Shown here: positions 62,256-64,000 of the stretch, piece after piece
How the letters are laid out: each line of letters opens with the position of its first letter
Numbering within the stretch: position 1 is the stretch's first letter
Assembly (NCBI RefSeq): GCF_900163865.1
Contig: NZ_FUKU01000057.1
Location: 62,001 to 126,000, forward strand
Reading direction: 5' to 3'
Source of the DNA: Sphingobacterium sp. JB170
Lineage (GTDB): Bacteria > Bacteroidota > Bacteroidia > Sphingobacteriales > Sphingobacteriaceae
DNA: 64,000 nt
The notes under the pieces: generated by a model
Seen by the model: the letters and a program-made list of their open reading frames with translations, nothing else
Database searches by the model: none
What the model was told of the DNA's origin: nothing
Made by a program: the position numbers and the translations under genes

Positions 62256-62789
62256 CTATAAATTATCGCCGCCCTCCTTAAGGTCTGCAATCACCAGAGG
62301 TAATGCAACTTTAAACCAGTAGGTGTAAATATCTGGTTTTTTACGAATATCCAGTAGAAGCTCATCGATAGGCATCCATTTAAAATCCTGAACTTCCATG
62401 GGATTAATCACAGGGTCTTCATTGGCATCTCCTACATACACGTAATCATACTCGTTCTCAATTAAGCCATTCTCGACAGGTGTTTGATAGATAAATGAAT
62501 GTGAAAATTTCAATTCACAACACATCCCCATCTCGTACTTCAATCTCTCGAGCGCACTGAGCGCAACGTCTTCTCCCCATTGCGGATGTGAACAACATGT
62601 ATTCGTCCACAATCCTGCACCATGATATTTATGATCGGCACGCTGCTGCAACAGTAACCTACCTCTGTTATCAAAAACAAAAACGGAAAATGCCCTATGA
62701 AGCTGTCCCTGTTGATGCGCAAGCAATTTTTCCATCTCGCCGAGCGGGTTATCGTTATTATCTACAAGTACAACTTTTGTTCTGTCCAT
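62256..62789 (-). CDS. idi: Isopentenyl-diphosphate delta-isomerase, type 1
   Basis: 177 residues, a Nudix-fold enzyme. The catalytic cysteine lies in WTNTCCSHPQWGED (Cys66 by alignment) and the catalytic glutamates in ENEYDYVYVG (Glu111, Glu113). HRAFSVFVFDNRGRLLLQQRA is the usual core. It interconverts IPP and DMAPP for isoprenoids such as menaquinone and carotenoids, whose genes are not in view. Separate from the EamA gene by 75 bases on the same strand. Confidence 0.96.
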   Translation of the reverse strand: MDRTKVVLVDNNDNPLGEMEKLLAHQQGQLHRAFSVFVFDNRGRLLLQQRADHKYHGAGLWTNTCCSHPQWGEDVALSALERLKYEMGMCCELKFSHSFIYQTPVENGLIENEYDYVYVGDANEDPVINPMEVQDFKWMPIDELLLDIRKKPDIYTYWFKVALPLVIADLKEGGDNL

Positions 62790-63133
62790 TTATTTCCAAT
62801 TCGAGCGTTATTTGAAGACCTGTATTTTGTGGCGCTATGTATCAATTCCCTCGCCTTTAACCAGCCGTCCCGGAAGACCACGTATGAAGTTTTGCATTCA
62901 TAATTTTCAATCGAAGGTCTTCATCCAAAAATGGCAAAATTTTATTGATTTTTGAAACAAAGTCATCGAATAGGTTGATGATGCATGTTCGACACATGAG
63001 AGTCATTTGAGCCCAACCAGCGTATAACGAAATCAGCGGCGTTCTCGTAATTGAAAACACCGCTGATTTTGCTCTATTAATCGGGCACCGCAATCTTGTA
63101 TTTTAAAGCACTGCGGCGCTGCAACTCCTGTTA
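62790..63133. other. Intergenic region between idi and the last SusD gene
   Basis: 344 bases. It contains the idi promoter (not located) and the terminator-like hairpin at 63030-63069. A 78-codon minus frame (62857-63093) has no family feature and is not called. Confidence 0.35.
63030..63069 (-). terminator. Hairpin after the partial SusD gene
   Basis: AAATCAGCGG (63030-63039) pairs with CCGCTGATTT (63060-63069) around a 20-base loop, 65 bases after the SusD stop. The tail on the minus strand (CGTTAT) is poor in T, so this is a weak terminator candidate. Confidence 0.45.
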
Positions 63134-64000
63134 TCAGTAGCCTGGATTCTGGGTAAGGCCTGTTCCTAAATCTATCTGACCCGAAGGTATCGGATATAGT
63201 AGGAAATTCTCATCTGTCAAGTTATCATATTTTTTTAATGCAAGACCCGTACGCTTGAAGTCAAACCAAGTCTCTCCCTCGAACATCAATTCGCGTTCCT
63301 TTTCTTCCTGGACGGCAGTGATAAATGTTTCGAGATCACTATATTCTGCTATCGGAGCGGTAGTTCCAGCCCTGTCTTGCACAGTCTTCAAAGAGCTATA
63401 TGCTGCTTGGCTCACTCCGTTATCAACCCGCGCCTGTGCTTCGGCATGTATGAGGAGAAGCTCCGCTAAGCGAATGACCGTCAAATTTTGACTTGCGGGA
63501 GAAAAGTTCGGAAATTTGCCCATAAAATAGTTACCGTTACTCCCTTTGGCCACGGTGAAGTCCTTACGCTTATCTTGCTCCTGATAAAGATCAAGTATCG
63601 TCGAATCTTTAGCAAAAAACAAAACGCTGGAATTGTCATTAGCAACTCCGGCAAGCGGGTTGGTTGCCTGATCGTCAAACTGCAGTTCGAAAATTGCTTC
63701 ATTTGTATTTTGTGTTGTCCAGATCGTGCTATAGTCCGATACCAAAGCATACTGGCCACTGGATATGACTTCGCTTGCTAAGTCCGCCACTTTGTTATAA
63801 TCCCCCGTCATTTCGGCTTGATACAATAAAACCTTTGCGAGCAGCGCCTTCGCTGCCCAGTGTGATGCGCGTCCCCTGGAAGCGTCTCCCGTATTCGGAT
63901 TTTCTTCCGGAAGGCCCGCGATTGCTTCTGTCAAATCCTTTACGATTTGCGCATAGAGTTCCTCCTTGCTCGATTCAGGGACATCGATATCGTCACCTTC
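63134..64000 (-). CDS. SusD/RagB-family lipoprotein, N-terminus beyond window
   Basis: 288 visible residues with a stop at 63134; the frame stays open to the window edge (it reads SKEELYAQIVKDLTEAIAGLP near the edge), so the start lies beyond 64000. SusD hallmarks are HWAAKALLAKVLLYQAEMTGDY, IRLAELLLIHAEAQARV, EKERELMFEGETWFDFKRTGLALKK and the ending LLYPIPSGQIDLGTGLTQNPGY. Its SusC partner should lie just outside the window. Nothing in the visible part is broken. Confidence 0.95.
   Translation of the reverse strand, partial: EGDDIDVPESSKEELYAQIVKDLTEAIAGLPEENPNTGDASRGRASHWAAKALLAKVLLYQAEMTGDYNKVADLASEVISSGQYALVSDYSTIWTTQNTNEAIFELQFDDQATNPLAGVANDNSSVLFFAKDSTILDLYQEQDKRKDFTVAKGSNGNYFMGKFPNFSPASQNLTVIRLAELLLIHAEAQARVDNGVSQAAYSSLKTVQDRAGTTAPIAEYSDLETFITAVQEEKERELMFEGETWFDFKRTGLALKKYDNLTDENFLLYPIPSGQIDLGTGLTQNPGY

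Noticed and set aside
62857-63093. 78-codon frame on the minus strand between idi and SusD
   Set aside because: No family feature, overlaps the hairpin of the SusD gene, low-quality start context.
1-64000. CRISPR array, integrase, transposase, phage or conjugation genes
   Set aside because: I looked for spaced direct repeats and for hallmark genes on both strands and found none.

Overview
The window looks like a chromosomal segment of a Bacteroidota bacterium, most likely family Sphingobacteriaceae (genus not decidable from sequence alone). The reasons are four SusC/RagA or SusD/RagB loci, the ECF sigma/FecR/STN-receptor signalling trio, Bacteroidota-type -7 promoter boxes (TAnnTTTG), weak Shine-Dalgarno sequences, and a moderate GC content judged by eye. 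I saw no rRNA, tRNA, CRISPR array, intact transposase or phage gene. Many plausible starts lie downstream of TTG codons that open the frame; I chose the start that fits the signal peptide, the family N-terminus or the promoter position.

Layout. 1-2627: the N-terminal two thirds of a SusC receptor and a small cysteine-containing protein. 2783-11393: a complete glycan-uptake locus on the minus strand (sigma factor, FecR anti-sigma, STN-type SusC, SusD, secreted FAD oxidoreductase). 11748-15178: the dTDP-L-rhamnose operon rmlBCDA. 15800-23222: a plus-strand locus of TIG/NHL lipoprotein, SusC, SusD and a surface lipoprotein, with no enzyme. 23367-27357: a GH130 glycosidase divergent from a GT4 glycosyltransferase and a partner protein. 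27381-32356: the NHEJ pair ligD and ku, separated by a small membrane protein, a SemiSWEET and decayed sequence.

32563-44706 is a patchwork: sulfatase, TetR regulator, YdeI-like protein, TauE exporter, aspartate dehydrogenase, an odd 2-hydroxyacid dehydrogenase, an AhpD-like protein with a Crp-type regulator, methionine aminopeptidase and two TlpA-like thioredoxins. Four gene remnants lie between 31147 and 39741: SDR, a Rho-N-like small protein, SusD and a thioredoxin-reductase-like protein. 43693-48198 is a LacI-controlled sugar locus (LacI, lipoprotein GH130, sugar porter, ROK kinase) with two matching operator palindromes. 48560-54749 is a third SusC/SusD locus with a YdcF-like protein. 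55072-61219 is a biotin operon led by an unassigned ferritin-like di-iron protein and faced by a MocR-type regulator. The window ends with a DMT transporter, idi and a partial SusD.

The most promising lead is the di-iron protein translationally overlapped with bioF. The operon holds bioF, bioD, bioB and bioA but no pimeloyl-forming gene (bioC, bioH, bioG, bioI, bioW or bioZ), so this protein is a candidate supplier of the pimeloyl precursor. Second leads are the likely MocR operator over the biotin promoter, the GH130/GT4/partner cluster feeding into ligD, and the two LacI operators.
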